A DNA stretch of 44,286 nt, taken from Candidatus Caccovicinus merdipullorum (GTDB lineage Bacteria; Bacillota; Clostridia; Lachnospirales; Lachnospiraceae). Shown in pieces: positions 30,707 to 39,210 of the stretch. A program made the translations under genes and the position numbers. The notes under the pieces are model-generated. The model was not told where the DNA came from. It saw nothing but the letters and a program-made list of their open reading frames with translations, and did not search any database. Every line of letters begins with the position of its first letter. The stretch's first letter is position 1. Location of the stretch: NCBI GenBank assembly GCA_018715905.1, contig DVKS01000183.1, forward strand, positions 1 through 44,286, read 5' to 3'.

Positions 30707-32104
30707 ATGAAGCATTCTGCTCCCGCCGCAGAAAGCAGCAAAAATGATTTTTCGAAGGGAAGCATTGTAAGTGCGATCCTCAGCCTGGCGCTTCCCATGA
30801 CCACAGCTCAGCTGATTAATGTCCTTTATAATATCGTAGACCGGATCTACATCGGCAGGATTCCGGAAAATGCCACCCTGGCCCTCACCGGCCTGGGACT
30901 TTGCCTTCCCATTATCTCCATCGTCATAGCCTTTGCCAATCTGTTCGGCATGGGAGGGGCTCCCCTCTGCTCCATCCAGCGCGGAAAAGGAAATATCGAG
31001 GAAGCGGAGGCTATCATGGGCAATTCCTTTATCCTGATGATCCTCTTCGGTCTGATCCTTACTGTCCTGGGGCTGATTTTTAAAAGGCCCCTTCTGTATC
31101 TTTTCGGTGCATCGGATGCCACGATTTCCTATGCCGAGGACTACGTAACCATCTATCTGCTGGGCAGTCTTTTTGTCATGGTAGGACTGGGAATGAACAG
31201 CTTTATTAATTCCCAGGGATTCGGAAAAACCGGCATGATTTCCGTAATCGTGGGAGCAGTTGCCAACATCATCTTGGATCCTGTATTTATTTTTGCCCTG
31301 GACATGGGCGTAAAGGGCGCCGCCTGGGCCACCATCATCTCCCAGTTTCTTTCTGCAGTCTGGATCGTCCGGTTCCTTACCGGAAAGCGGACCATCCTGA
31401 AACTTCGGCGCAAAGCCTTCCGCCTGAAAAAAAGCCGCGTTATGGCGATCATAGGACTGGGACTCAGCGGCTTTACCATGTCCGTTACCAACAGCCTGGT
31501 GCAGATCATGTACAATGCCAGCTTATCCCACTGGGGCGGCGACCTGTACGTAGGCGTTATGACCGTAATCAATTCCGTCCGCGAAATCATCTCCCTGCCG
31601 GTAAACGGCCTGACCAACAGCGCCCAGCCGGTCATGGGATTTAACTACGGAGCCGGCGAGTACCGGCGGGTAAAAAAAGCCATCGTCTTTACCTCCGTGG
31701 TCTCCATCCTTTATACCCTTGGGGCCTGGATGCTGGTTCACGGTTTTCCAGAATTTTTCATCCGCATTTTCAATCAGGATCCGGAGCTGGTGGCTGCCGG
31801 TGTGCCGGCCATGCAGATTTACTACTTCGGCTTCTTTATGATGTCCTTACAGTTTGCCGGACAGGCCGTATTCGTAGCTCTGGGAAAATCGAAAAAAGCG
31901 GTGTTCTTTTCCATTTTCCGAAAGATCATCATCGTGATCCCGCTGATCCTGATCCTGCCCAATCTTTTCGGACTGGGCACCGACGGCGTCTTTATGGCAG
32001 AACCGGTCTCCAACTTTCTTGGCGGAGCGGCTTCCTTCGGAACCATGCTTCTTACCGTCTGGCCGGAACTTACCCGGGGTGAAAAAAAGGCAAAGACGGC
32101 ATAA
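30707..32104 (+). CDS. MATE family efflux transporter
   Basis: ILSLALPMTTAQLINVLYNIVDRIYIG; 12-TM pattern; true start at MKHSAPAAES (AAGGTGG RBS). Confidence 0.93.
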   Translation: MKHSAPAAESSKNDFSKGSIVSAILSLALPMTTAQLINVLYNIVDRIYIGRIPENATLALTGLGLCLPIISIVIAFANLFGMGGAPLCSIQRGKGNIEEAEAIMGNSFILMILFGLILTVLGLIFKRPLLYLFGASDATISYAEDYVTIYLLGSLFVMVGLGMNSFINSQGFGKTGMISVIVGAVANIILDPVFIFALDMGVKGAAWATIISQFLSAVWIVRFLTGKRTILKLRRKAFRLKKSRVMAIIGLGLSGFTMSVTNSLVQIMYNASLSHWGGDLYVGVMTVINSVREIISLPVNGLTNSAQPVMGFNYGAGEYRRVKKAIVFTSVVSILYTLGAWMLVHGFPEFFIRIFNQDPELVAAGVPAMQIYYFGFFMMSLQFAGQAVFVALGKSKKAVFFSIFRKIIIVIPLILILPNLFGLGTDGVFMAEPVSNFLGGAASFGTMLLTVWPELTRGEKKAKTA

Positions 32105-32105
32105 T

Positions 32106-33431
32106 CTATCTCATATTCTCCGGATAATCAATATCTTTCAACTCTTCTTCCCCGGCTGGAAATTCCATCACACGGCCGGGGAATTCTTTCATGATCCGGC
32201 TGCCGCCCCGGTCACCGGTCAGAGCCAGAAGCTTTTCCCGGTAAGTCCGGTAAAACAATACCGGATTTCCCCGGCGCCCGCCCCAGCTTAAGCATCCCAT
32301 ATCCTTTTTCCCCGGGATCAGATTTTCCTGATAATTTTTAAGAAAGTTCTTCATGGTCCTGACAGAAAGCCGGGGCTGGTCCGCCACGGAAAACAGATAT
32401 CCGTCAGCTTCCTCCCCTGCTGCCAGAACTCCCAGATGAATGGATGCGGTAATTCCCTCTGCAGCCCGGTCATTTTTCACCGTCCAGAACCCCGGCAGAT
32501 CCCACCGGACAGACTGCCCTTCCTCCAGATTCCTGCCTTCTCTTAAAATTTCCGGATACTGGCTTACCACAATGATTTCCAGATGGATTTCTTCTGCTTC
32601 CAGCTCCCTCTTTAACTCCAGGAACATATCCAGACCATGGCGGTACAGCGGCTTTCCCTCGTACAGTTTCAAAAGCTTGTTTTCACCGAAACGATTTCCA
32701 AAACCGGAAGCCATATAAATCAATGCAATCCGCGCCGGCCGCAGGCGGCAGAGACGGCATTCCCAGCCTTTTTCCTGAAGGATTCCGCATATCTTCTCTC
32801 CTGCATGCTTTCTGTATGTCGTGTCCGCCTGATTTAAAAACAGCATGAGGGGAGCTGAGGGCAAGCGGAACCGAATGGGCCTTAAATACCCTCTCTCCAA
32901 AAAATCCGCAGCCATTTCCGGCGTAACCGGCACCTGGCCGTCCTCTTCCGCTGGTGCCCCGTCTGCCCTCAAAAGACCCAGCTGCCACCGGTGGCAGACG
33001 GTTTCCAGAGGCTGTCCTACGGCAGAAAGGCCGAACATAACAAAAACCGCATCGGTATTGGCGGGCACCACTGGCTCACGGGGCCATTCCGGGAACTTCA
33101 TAGGCAGGTTCCGCGAACCGTCAGCCTCCACCAAAACCAGGTCAGCCATCCTGCAGATCTGTTCGTAAGCATCCTGACCGGGATAGGTCAGCTTTCCCCG
33201 GGCCTTTCCCTCGCCCAGACTTCCAAATACCGTGATTCCTTCCTCATCCAGCATCCGCTCCGCCTCACAGACCTCTTTTCCCGCCGTGCTGTGCTCCCTG
33301 GGCAGCCACATATGGGTGGTGGTCATCACCGCAGTCTTTTTCCCCGCCTTCCAGGCGGCAGCAGCCAGACGTTCAATCATGGAAGTCTTCCCGCCGGAAC
33401 CGATCACCGCAATTACGTAAGATTTATTCAT
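32106..33431 (-). CDS. YqeC-like selenium-cofactor accessory domain fused to a MocA-type Mo-cofactor cytidylyltransferase domain
   Basis: N-term VIAVIGSGGKTSMIERLA...AVMTTTHM...LVLVEADGSRNLPMKFP (YqeC); C-term ALIYMASGFGNRFGENKLLKLYEGKPLYRHGLD ... FSVADQPRL (MocA/MobA-like). Confidence 0.87.
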   Translation of the reverse strand: MNKSYVIAVIGSGGKTSMIERLAAAAWKAGKKTAVMTTTHMWLPREHSTAGKEVCEAERMLDEEGITVFGSLGEGKARGKLTYPGQDAYEQICRMADLVLVEADGSRNLPMKFPEWPREPVVPANTDAVFVMFGLSAVGQPLETVCHRWQLGLLRADGAPAEEDGQVPVTPEMAADFLERGYLRPIRFRLPSAPLMLFLNQADTTYRKHAGEKICGILQEKGWECRLCRLRPARIALIYMASGFGNRFGENKLLKLYEGKPLYRHGLDMFLELKRELEAEEIHLEIIVVSQYPEILREGRNLEEGQSVRWDLPGFWTVKNDRAAEGITASIHLGVLAAGEEADGYLFSVADQPRLSVRTMKNFLKNYQENLIPGKKDMGCLSWGGRRGNPVLFYRTYREKLLALTGDRGGSRIMKEFPGRVMEFPAGEEELKDIDYPENMR

Positions 33432-34357
33432 GAATCTGTCCCCCTGCCGAAATACTTTTCAAACAGCTTTCTGGACTCTGCCGCTAACTCTGCCTCCATA
33501 TCCAGATAATTTTTAAGGAATTCCCGGCACTGGGGCGTAAGCTGTGAGAAACCGCCCTCCGCTCCTCCCGACTTCGTATTCAGAAGCGGAAAACCCAGCT
33601 GTTTCTGCGCGTCTTTAACGATCTTCCAGCCTTTGCTGTAGGACATATGCATCTGGCGGCATGCAGTCTGCATGGATCCGGTGTGATCCACCAGACTTAA
33701 AAACTGAGCAATGCCGGGGCCGAAAAAAATCTCCTCCCCCTCAATATAAAGACGACATACGCTGTGAAGAGGGATCCGGCTTTCTCTCCACCCTTCCCAG
33801 TCTTCCTCTCCCTCGATGGGCATGATAATTCCCTGATCTTCTACGGGGATCTCCTCTACCAGAGGGCTGACCGAATCCTGCCGCAGGGCTCCCCTGAGAC
33901 CGCCAGGCCCTTCGTATCCAAGGATCTGAGGAATCAGGCTGCTGGAAATCAAAACCGGGTGACCGCGTCTTCCCTGGTATACCGGGCAGGCTGCCTTTCC
34001 TCCGCTTTTCAGGAGACGTTCCACCGTATCCGCCAGAAACAGCGGATATTTTACCGGCAGGATCAGCACCTGGCTGCAGAGTTCTTCGATATAGCGAAGG
34101 CCCATGCCCACACTGTAAAACATGTCTGTGGTCTCATAAGCCTCATTCCGCAGGCAGATCACCCCCATTCTGGCGATATGTTTCTCCAGCAGATCGCCCT
34201 CCCGGCCGGTTATAACAATGACGGGTTCCACACCGGCCTGTTTTAAGGTAATGATGATGCGGCGGATGACCGTGGTTTTGCCTACAGGAAGAAGAGGCTG
34301 GAACACAGAAGATCCGGTCTTATGGCCCGCTGCGGATATGACTGCACCTGTCTTCAT
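33428..34357 (-). CDS. MobA-like NTP-transferase domain (degenerate) fused to a ModE-type winged-helix domain
   Basis: N-term MKTGAVISAAGHKTGSSVFQPLLPVGKTTVIRR; C-term FGPGIAQFLSLVDHTGSMQTACRQMHMSYSKGWKIVKDAQKQLGFPLLNTKSGGAEGGFSQLT typical of ModE HTH. Confidence 0.85.
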   Translation of the reverse strand: MKTGAVISAAGHKTGSSVFQPLLPVGKTTVIRRIIITLKQAGVEPVIVITGREGDLLEKHIARMGVICLRNEAYETTDMFYSVGMGLRYIEELCSQVLILPVKYPLFLADTVERLLKSGGKAACPVYQGRRGHPVLISSSLIPQILGYEGPGGLRGALRQDSVSPLVEEIPVEDQGIIMPIEGEEDWEGWRESRIPLHSVCRLYIEGEEIFFGPGIAQFLSLVDHTGSMQTACRQMHMSYSKGWKIVKDAQKQLGFPLLNTKSGGAEGGFSQLTPQCREFLKNYLDMEAELAAESRKLFEKYFGRGTDS

Positions 34358-35130
34358 CGTTCTCCGCCAAGGAATAATTCATTTTTCTTGGGCTCCTGGC
34401 ACACCTTCTTCAGTTTCTGGGAAATGGCGGCCGCCATAAGCTTATTCAGCTTTCTGGCATCTCTTGGACAGACCTTAATGCAGCGCATACAGGAAATACA
34501 GAGCGACGGGTCTGTTTTTGCCGGATTATCTGCCGGTATGGCCCCTACAGGGCATTTTCCGACGCAGGCTCCGCAGCCGCTGCACTCTTTTCCCGCCTCC
34601 GGGTGCACGGGCACCACGCCGAACTTCCGGTAAGGCCGGTTTCCCGGCACAGTAACCTCTTCTGCCGGCTCCTCACCGGTAAGTATGGGCCGGAGCTGAT
34701 CTGCAAATCCTCTTAATTCCTTTTCATCCTCCCGGTCAGGCCTTCCGGCTGCAAACTGCCTTGCAATAGAATGTTCCGCCACCGCGCTTACCGCACCAAT
34801 GCAGAAAAATCCCGCCTCATCCATGACGTCTTTAAGCTCCGCAAGGGTATCTTCGTAAGCCCGGTTTCCATACACGCAAACGATAACTGCCCTGGCGCCG
34901 CTTCCTTTTATCTGCCGGATACGCTCCGCTGCCGCCTGAGGCACTCTTCCTCCATAAGAAGGAACAGCTGCCAGACAGACATCCTCCGGTGAAATACTGA
35001 TATCCGAATATACCGTATCCATCCGGGTAAGATCAATTACCTGGCGCTTTAAGCCGATCTCCTCGGCCAGTATATCTGCTGCCCTTTTCGTACCGCCTGT
35101 AGGACTGAAAACCATTTCGTATAATTTCAT
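34354..35130 (-). CDS. EFR1-type flavodoxin-ferredoxin fusion (2x[4Fe-4S])
   Basis: MKLYEMVFSPTGGTKRAADILAEE flavodoxin-like; CSGCGACVGKCPVGAI and CISCMRCIKVCPRDARKL ferredoxin motifs; start 35130 with GGAGGAGG RBS. Confidence 0.88.
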   Translation of the reverse strand: MKLYEMVFSPTGGTKRAADILAEEIGLKRQVIDLTRMDTVYSDISISPEDVCLAAVPSYGGRVPQAAAERIRQIKGSGARAVIVCVYGNRAYEDTLAELKDVMDEAGFFCIGAVSAVAEHSIARQFAAGRPDREDEKELRGFADQLRPILTGEEPAEEVTVPGNRPYRKFGVVPVHPEAGKECSGCGACVGKCPVGAIPADNPAKTDPSLCISCMRCIKVCPRDARKLNKLMAAAISQKLKKVCQEPKKNELFLGGER

Positions 35131-35185
35131 TTCGATTCCTCCTCCAAAAATCAAGCAATTCTTTTTTCATTATACCATAAATTCA

Positions 35186-35214
35186 TTGTCAACGGGCATT
35201 TTTCGTTTTATAAT
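35186..35214 (+). promoter_or_regulatory. Near-consensus sigma-70 promoter TTGTCA-N17-TATAAT
   Basis: Hexamers at 35186-35191 and 35209-35214 with exact 17-bp spacer. Confidence 0.7.
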
Positions 35215-35218
35215 AGAC

Positions 35219-35322
35219 GTTGTTCACCAGTTCCGGGAGGAGTGCGGCGAAAGCCGTATAGCCGGTGTCCGGTCTCACACGATTAATCCCGGGAACACGC
35301 GGCTGCTGGCGAACATTTTTTC
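35219..35322 (+). ncRNA. Candidate orphan structured small RNA of unknown family
   Basis: Closing helix UGUUCaCCAG/CUGGcGAACA followed by U6; internal helix GUUCC-GGGA/UCCCgGGAAC; CGGC-GAAA-GCCG tetraloop hairpin; CCGG-UGU-CCGG hairpin; promoter immediately upstream. Confidence 0.55.
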
Positions 35323-35331
35323 TGTTGATGA

Positions 35332-35383
35332 TGACAAAAAAGCTCTGACGGCGGAATGATCCGCTGTTCAGAGCTTTTTGTCA
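35332..35383. terminator. Strong bidirectional terminator
   Basis: TGACAAAAAAGCTCTGA..GGCGGA..TCCGCTG..TCAGAGCTTTTTGTCA long inverted repeat, downstream of modC (minus). Confidence 0.85.
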
Positions 35384-35439
35384 TAATATGATTTGATTGT
35401 CTTTCACATTGCTTCCGCAGCTCGCCGGCGCAGGATGGC

Positions 35440-36570
35440 TTACTCCCCACGCAAAAGAAGAACCGCCTCCGGCTGTACCGTAAGCCACTGGGGAATCACA
35501 CCGGCACTGTCATGGGTATGGATTGTCTTTTCCACCTTCCACCAGAGGCCGTTTTCCAGAGTCACATACCACTCAAAGGGCATTTCCGTAACGGATCCAT
35601 TCCCCACCGGTATCCGGTTTATGCCGATTCCATCGGCCGCCGGTTCCAGATCATGGGCCCGGATTCCCACTGCGAAAATTTCCGGTCCCACTTCCTGTTC
35701 CGTGGTGAGTACCAGTCCGTTCCAGTCCAGGGCCTTTACCTGCCGGGCCCCCAGGCGCTCAATCCGTGAAATGTTTTTGCAGCCTGTAAGGCGGGCCGCC
35801 TGGCAGGTTCCCGGGTTCTGGAAGATATCCCTGGTCCTTCCGGCTGTCAGCACGTGTCCATTGTCCATAAGAAGCAGGTAATCGCAAAGCTGATACGCTT
35901 CATCCCTGTCATGGGTCACCATGACAGATGCGCCGTCATAATCTTTTAATACCCGGGCCAGTTCCAGCCGAAGTCCTTCCCGAAGGTATGTGTCCATGGC
36001 AGAAAAGGGTTCATCCAGCAAAAGGACTCTGGGTTCATAGGCCAGAATCCTTGCCAGAGCGGTCCGCTGCTGCTGTCCGCCTGAAAGCTGGCCGGGGTAG
36101 CGCTTTTCCAGTCCGGACAGCCGGAATCGCCGGATCATTTCCTCCACCCGCGCATCCTGTGCGGCCCGGCTTAAACGCTCTCCTTTCCCGGGCAGCCCCT
36201 TCTTTCCCTGACTTTTTAATCCGATCCGGATATTTTCTTCTACTGTCATATTGGGGAAAAGAGCGTAATTCTGAAACAGATATCCCACCCGTCTCTGCTG
36301 GGGCTTTCTGTTAATCTTACGTTCCCGGTGAAAGAGGATCTGCTCTTCTTCTTCTCTGCCGTCTCTTTCCAGGCTGCGAAGCAGGATCTTTCCCTCATCT
36401 GGTGTTACGATCCCGGCAATCGATTTTAAGGTCATGCTTTTCCCGCATCCCGATGGTCCAAGGATCCCCAGGCATCCTCTGCCGCAGGAAAACTGAATCT
36501 CCAGCCGGAACTCCTTCAGCTGTTTCCGGATATCCACTTCCAGAAGATTCGTATTATCGCTGTGTTCCAT
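35440..36570 (-). CDS. modC: Molybdate ABC transporter ATP-binding protein
   Basis: GPSGCGKSMTLKSIAGIVTPDEGKI, LSGGQQQRTALARIL, LLLDEPFSAMD; located 3' of modA and modB. Confidence 0.92.
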   Translation of the reverse strand: MEHSDNTNLLEVDIRKQLKEFRLEIQFSCGRGCLGILGPSGCGKSMTLKSIAGIVTPDEGKILLRSLERDGREEEEQILFHRERKINRKPQQRRVGYLFQNYALFPNMTVEENIRIGLKSQGKKGLPGKGERLSRAAQDARVEEMIRRFRLSGLEKRYPGQLSGGQQQRTALARILAYEPRVLLLDEPFSAMDTYLREGLRLELARVLKDYDGASVMVTHDRDEAYQLCDYLLLMDNGHVLTAGRTRDIFQNPGTCQAARLTGCKNISRIERLGARQVKALDWNGLVLTTEQEVGPEIFAVGIRAHDLEPAADGIGINRIPVGNGSVTEMPFEWYVTLENGLWWKVEKTIHTHDSAGVIPQWLTVQPEAVLLLRGE

Positions 36571-36611
36571 TTCAATATCTCCTAAAGCATCTGCCGCCGG
36601 ACGGCGAAAGG

Positions 36612-37283
36612 CTATTTTCTCTGGTTTTCCGTGCGCATGGCCGCCCAGTTCATCAGCATTACCGAAAGCAGAGCGATCACTGCAATCACCATCACATACC
36701 GGTTTGCCGTGTCCATATTTCCGGCCGCCACCTCAGAATAAACCGCCATGGGAAGAGTTCTGGTTTTTCCGGCAATGTTTCCCGCGATCATAGCGGTGGC
36801 GCCGAATTCGCCAAGTCCCCTGGCAAAGGCCAGTACACCGCCGCTTACCACGCCGGGGGCCGCATTGGCCAGAAGAACCTTCCGGAAAATCTCCCACTCA
36901 CTCATGCCCAGGGTCCGCGCCGCAGCCGTCAGGTTCGGATCCACCTGCTCGAAGGCGCCCCTGGCGGACCGGTACATCAGGGGAAAGGACATAGTCACTG
37001 CCGCAATGACGGTAGCTCCCCAGGAAAAAGCGATCTTAATGCTGAAAAAATCCAGGAAAAACTTTCCCAGCGGCCGCTTCACCCCGAACAGATACAGCAG
37101 GAAAAATCCCGCTACCGTCGGCGGCAGCACCAGGGGCAGCGTCAGAATGCCATCCAGAATCATCTTAGCCCGTCCATCCCGAATGCTGACCACCAGCCAT
37201 GCCGCCAGGATTCCAAGGAAAAATGTAATTAAAATCGACAGACTCGCCGTCTTCACAGATATCCAGACCGGTGACCAGTCCAT
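36612..37283 (-). CDS. modB: Molybdate ABC transporter permease
   Basis: MDWSPVWISVKTASLSILITFFLGILAAWLV, LPLVLPPTVAGFFLLYLFG, FARGLGEFGATAMIAGNI. Confidence 0.96.
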   Translation of the reverse strand: MDWSPVWISVKTASLSILITFFLGILAAWLVVSIRDGRAKMILDGILTLPLVLPPTVAGFFLLYLFGVKRPLGKFFLDFFSIKIAFSWGATVIAAVTMSFPLMYRSARGAFEQVDPNLTAAARTLGMSEWEIFRKVLLANAAPGVVSGGVLAFARGLGEFGATAMIAGNIAGKTRTLPMAVYSEVAAGNMDTANRYVMVIAVIALLSVMLMNWAAMRTENQRK

Positions 37284-37372
37284 GGCTTTCCCTCCTCCTG
37301 TTTCACATGTATGTTCTTCTCACTGGAAAATTATTTCTCTCACCGAAAAAATGTTTTTCCCGCCGGAAAAGA

Positions 37373-38191
37373 TCAGCCCTCACTTCCGGCAGCAAATCCA
37401 TAAGCTTCAAATACCGCCATGGCTTCCGGTGTTTTCAGGAAATCTACCAGACTTTGAGCAGCTTCCTCATGGGCCGTATTCTTTACCACGGCAACAGGGT
37501 AAATCACCTTGGTCTTAAGGCTTCCTTCCGGCGCCTCTGCAACCACATCTACCTGATCTTCCATGCTGGCCGCATCGGTCGCATAAACGATGCCTGCGTC
37601 TGCGCTTGCAGCTGCTACCTGGTTTAACACCTCCGTTACATTGGTGCCGAAGCTGACCTTATCCTGAATGCTGTCCCAGATCCCCAGACTGGTCAGCGCT
37701 TCCTGGGCATACTGACCGGCCGGAACGCTGGCAGGGTCGCCTAATGCAATGCTGGCAGCATCTGCAATATCCTCAAATGCGCTTAATCCGGCCTCATTTC
37801 CCTCAGGAACGATCAGAACGATCTTATTCTCCAGAAGGTCGGTAATGGTATCCGATGCAATCAGTCCTTCTTCATTCAGTGCATCCATCTGCGTGGTGGC
37901 AGCAGACATAAATACATCTGCTTCCAGTCCTTCCTCAATCTGTGTCTGCAGTTTTCCGGAGCTGTCATAGGTGCCTTTTACTACAATATTCGGATACTGC
38001 TCCTGGAACATGGGGATCAGCTCCTCTTCAAAGGCATTCTTCAGGCTGGCAGCTGCAGCAATGAGAATTTCCTCGGTCTCCACAGTTTCCTGAGGCGCTG
38101 CAGTGGTTTCCCCACTCTGGGAAGAGCAGCCGGCCAGCATGCCGGCCGTCAGGGCCGCTGTCATCATCCATACCAACGTTCTTTTTTTCAT
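37373..38191 (-). CDS. modA: Molybdate ABC transporter substrate-binding lipoprotein
   Basis: Lipobox LTAGMLAGCSS; ILIAAAASLKNAFEEELIPMFQEQYP...VKGTYDSSGKLQTQIEEGLEADVFMSAA typical of ModA. Confidence 0.96.
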   Translation of the reverse strand: MKKRTLVWMMTAALTAGMLAGCSSQSGETTAAPQETVETEEILIAAAASLKNAFEEELIPMFQEQYPNIVVKGTYDSSGKLQTQIEEGLEADVFMSAATTQMDALNEEGLIASDTITDLLENKIVLIVPEGNEAGLSAFEDIADAASIALGDPASVPAGQYAQEALTSLGIWDSIQDKVSFGTNVTEVLNQVAAASADAGIVYATDAASMEDQVDVVAEAPEGSLKTKVIYPVAVVKNTAHEEAAQSLVDFLKTPEAMAVFEAYGFAAGSEG

Positions 38192-38249
38192 ACTACTCCC
38201 TCTTTCGCTTTCTTAAGTTGCTGTGAGTATAATGGTTATTTTAACGGGT

Positions 38250-39206
38250 TTACCGCTGTCCGGCACATTCGGAAGCACTGCCCCGCAGGATCTTAATGCC
38301 GTGCTCCAACGGCTCCAGAATAAATCCAAGGCTCTCCCGGACTGCCTTGGGACTTCCCGGGAGATTGACGATTAACGTTTTCTTCCGGATTACCGATACG
38401 CCGCGGCCAAGCATGGCACGGCTGGTCAGCTCCATGGAACGGTATCGGATATACTCTGCAATCCCTGGCGCATTCCGGTCCGCCACTGCCATGGTGGCCT
38501 CCGGCGTCTGGTCCCGCATGGAAAATCCCGTACCGCCGCTGGTGACCACCAGATCCAGCTGCCGCCCGTCTGCCAAGCGGATCAGCTGCTGCTTCAAAAC
38601 TTCCGGCTCATCAGGAAGCAAAAGGACTTCCTCCACCTGGTATCCCGCCTGTTCAAGCATTTCTTTTGCTGCCGGTCCGCTCTCATCCTTCCGCTTCCCG
38701 GCCGCTCCCTTGTCGCTTAACACGATCACCGCCGCCGAAAAAGGCCTGTCCGGATCAGGCATTATCACTTCCATCTTGTCTCCCGGGCGGACCGTTCCCT
38801 CCCGGATCACTCTGGCAAACACCCCCTGCGTCGGCATGATGCACTCTCCCATCCGCTGATAAATGGCACAGTGGCTGTGGCATTCCTTTCCGATCTGGGT
38901 AATCTCAAGTTCTGCGTCATTAACCAAAAGCCTTGTTCCCACGGGAAGGGAAGAAAAGTCAATTCCTTCCACCACCAGATTTTCCCCGAAAGCGCCGTCG
39001 CCGACACCGGCTCCCCGCTGGTTAAACGCTTTTACCCGGTCATAGGAAAGCAGGCTTACCTGCCGGTGCCAGTTTCCTCCGTGGGCATCGCTCTCAATAC
39101 CAAAGTTTAAAACCAGGCGTCCTTCCGGTACGGCATGTTTTTCTGTGCCGCGCTTTTCGCTGATACAGACGGCACGAACCTGCCCCTGTATATTCTCCTG
39201 CTCCAT
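38250..39206 (-). CDS. MOSC domain fused to MogA/MoaB molybdopterin-binding domain
   Basis: N-term VRAVCISEKRGTEKHAVPEGRLVLNFGIESDAHGGNWHRQVSLLSYD (MOSC); C-term AAVIVLSDKGAAGKRKDESGPAAKEML...VVTSGGTGFSMRDQTPEAT (MogA/MoaB). Confidence 0.93.
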   Translation of the reverse strand: MEQENIQGQVRAVCISEKRGTEKHAVPEGRLVLNFGIESDAHGGNWHRQVSLLSYDRVKAFNQRGAGVGDGAFGENLVVEGIDFSSLPVGTRLLVNDAELEITQIGKECHSHCAIYQRMGECIMPTQGVFARVIREGTVRPGDKMEVIMPDPDRPFSAAVIVLSDKGAAGKRKDESGPAAKEMLEQAGYQVEEVLLLPDEPEVLKQQLIRLADGRQLDLVVTSGGTGFSMRDQTPEATMAVADRNAPGIAEYIRYRSMELTSRAMLGRGVSVIRKKTLIVNLPGSPKAVRESLGFILEPLEHGIKILRGSASECAGQR

Positions 39207-39210
39207 GGTT

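Noticed and set aside
35219-35322. Orphan RNA as tRNA-Sec, SRP RNA or a ZTP/guanidine/Moco riboswitch
   Set aside because: No T-loop GTTCGA or CCA end, no SRP GGAAGGAAGCAG loop, and only short fragmentary resemblance to riboswitch cores I can recall; left unassigned pending a covariance search.
36402-37518. 276-aa and 256-aa plus-strand ORFs over modB/modC
   Set aside because: Antisense shadows, mutually overlapping, no domain signature.
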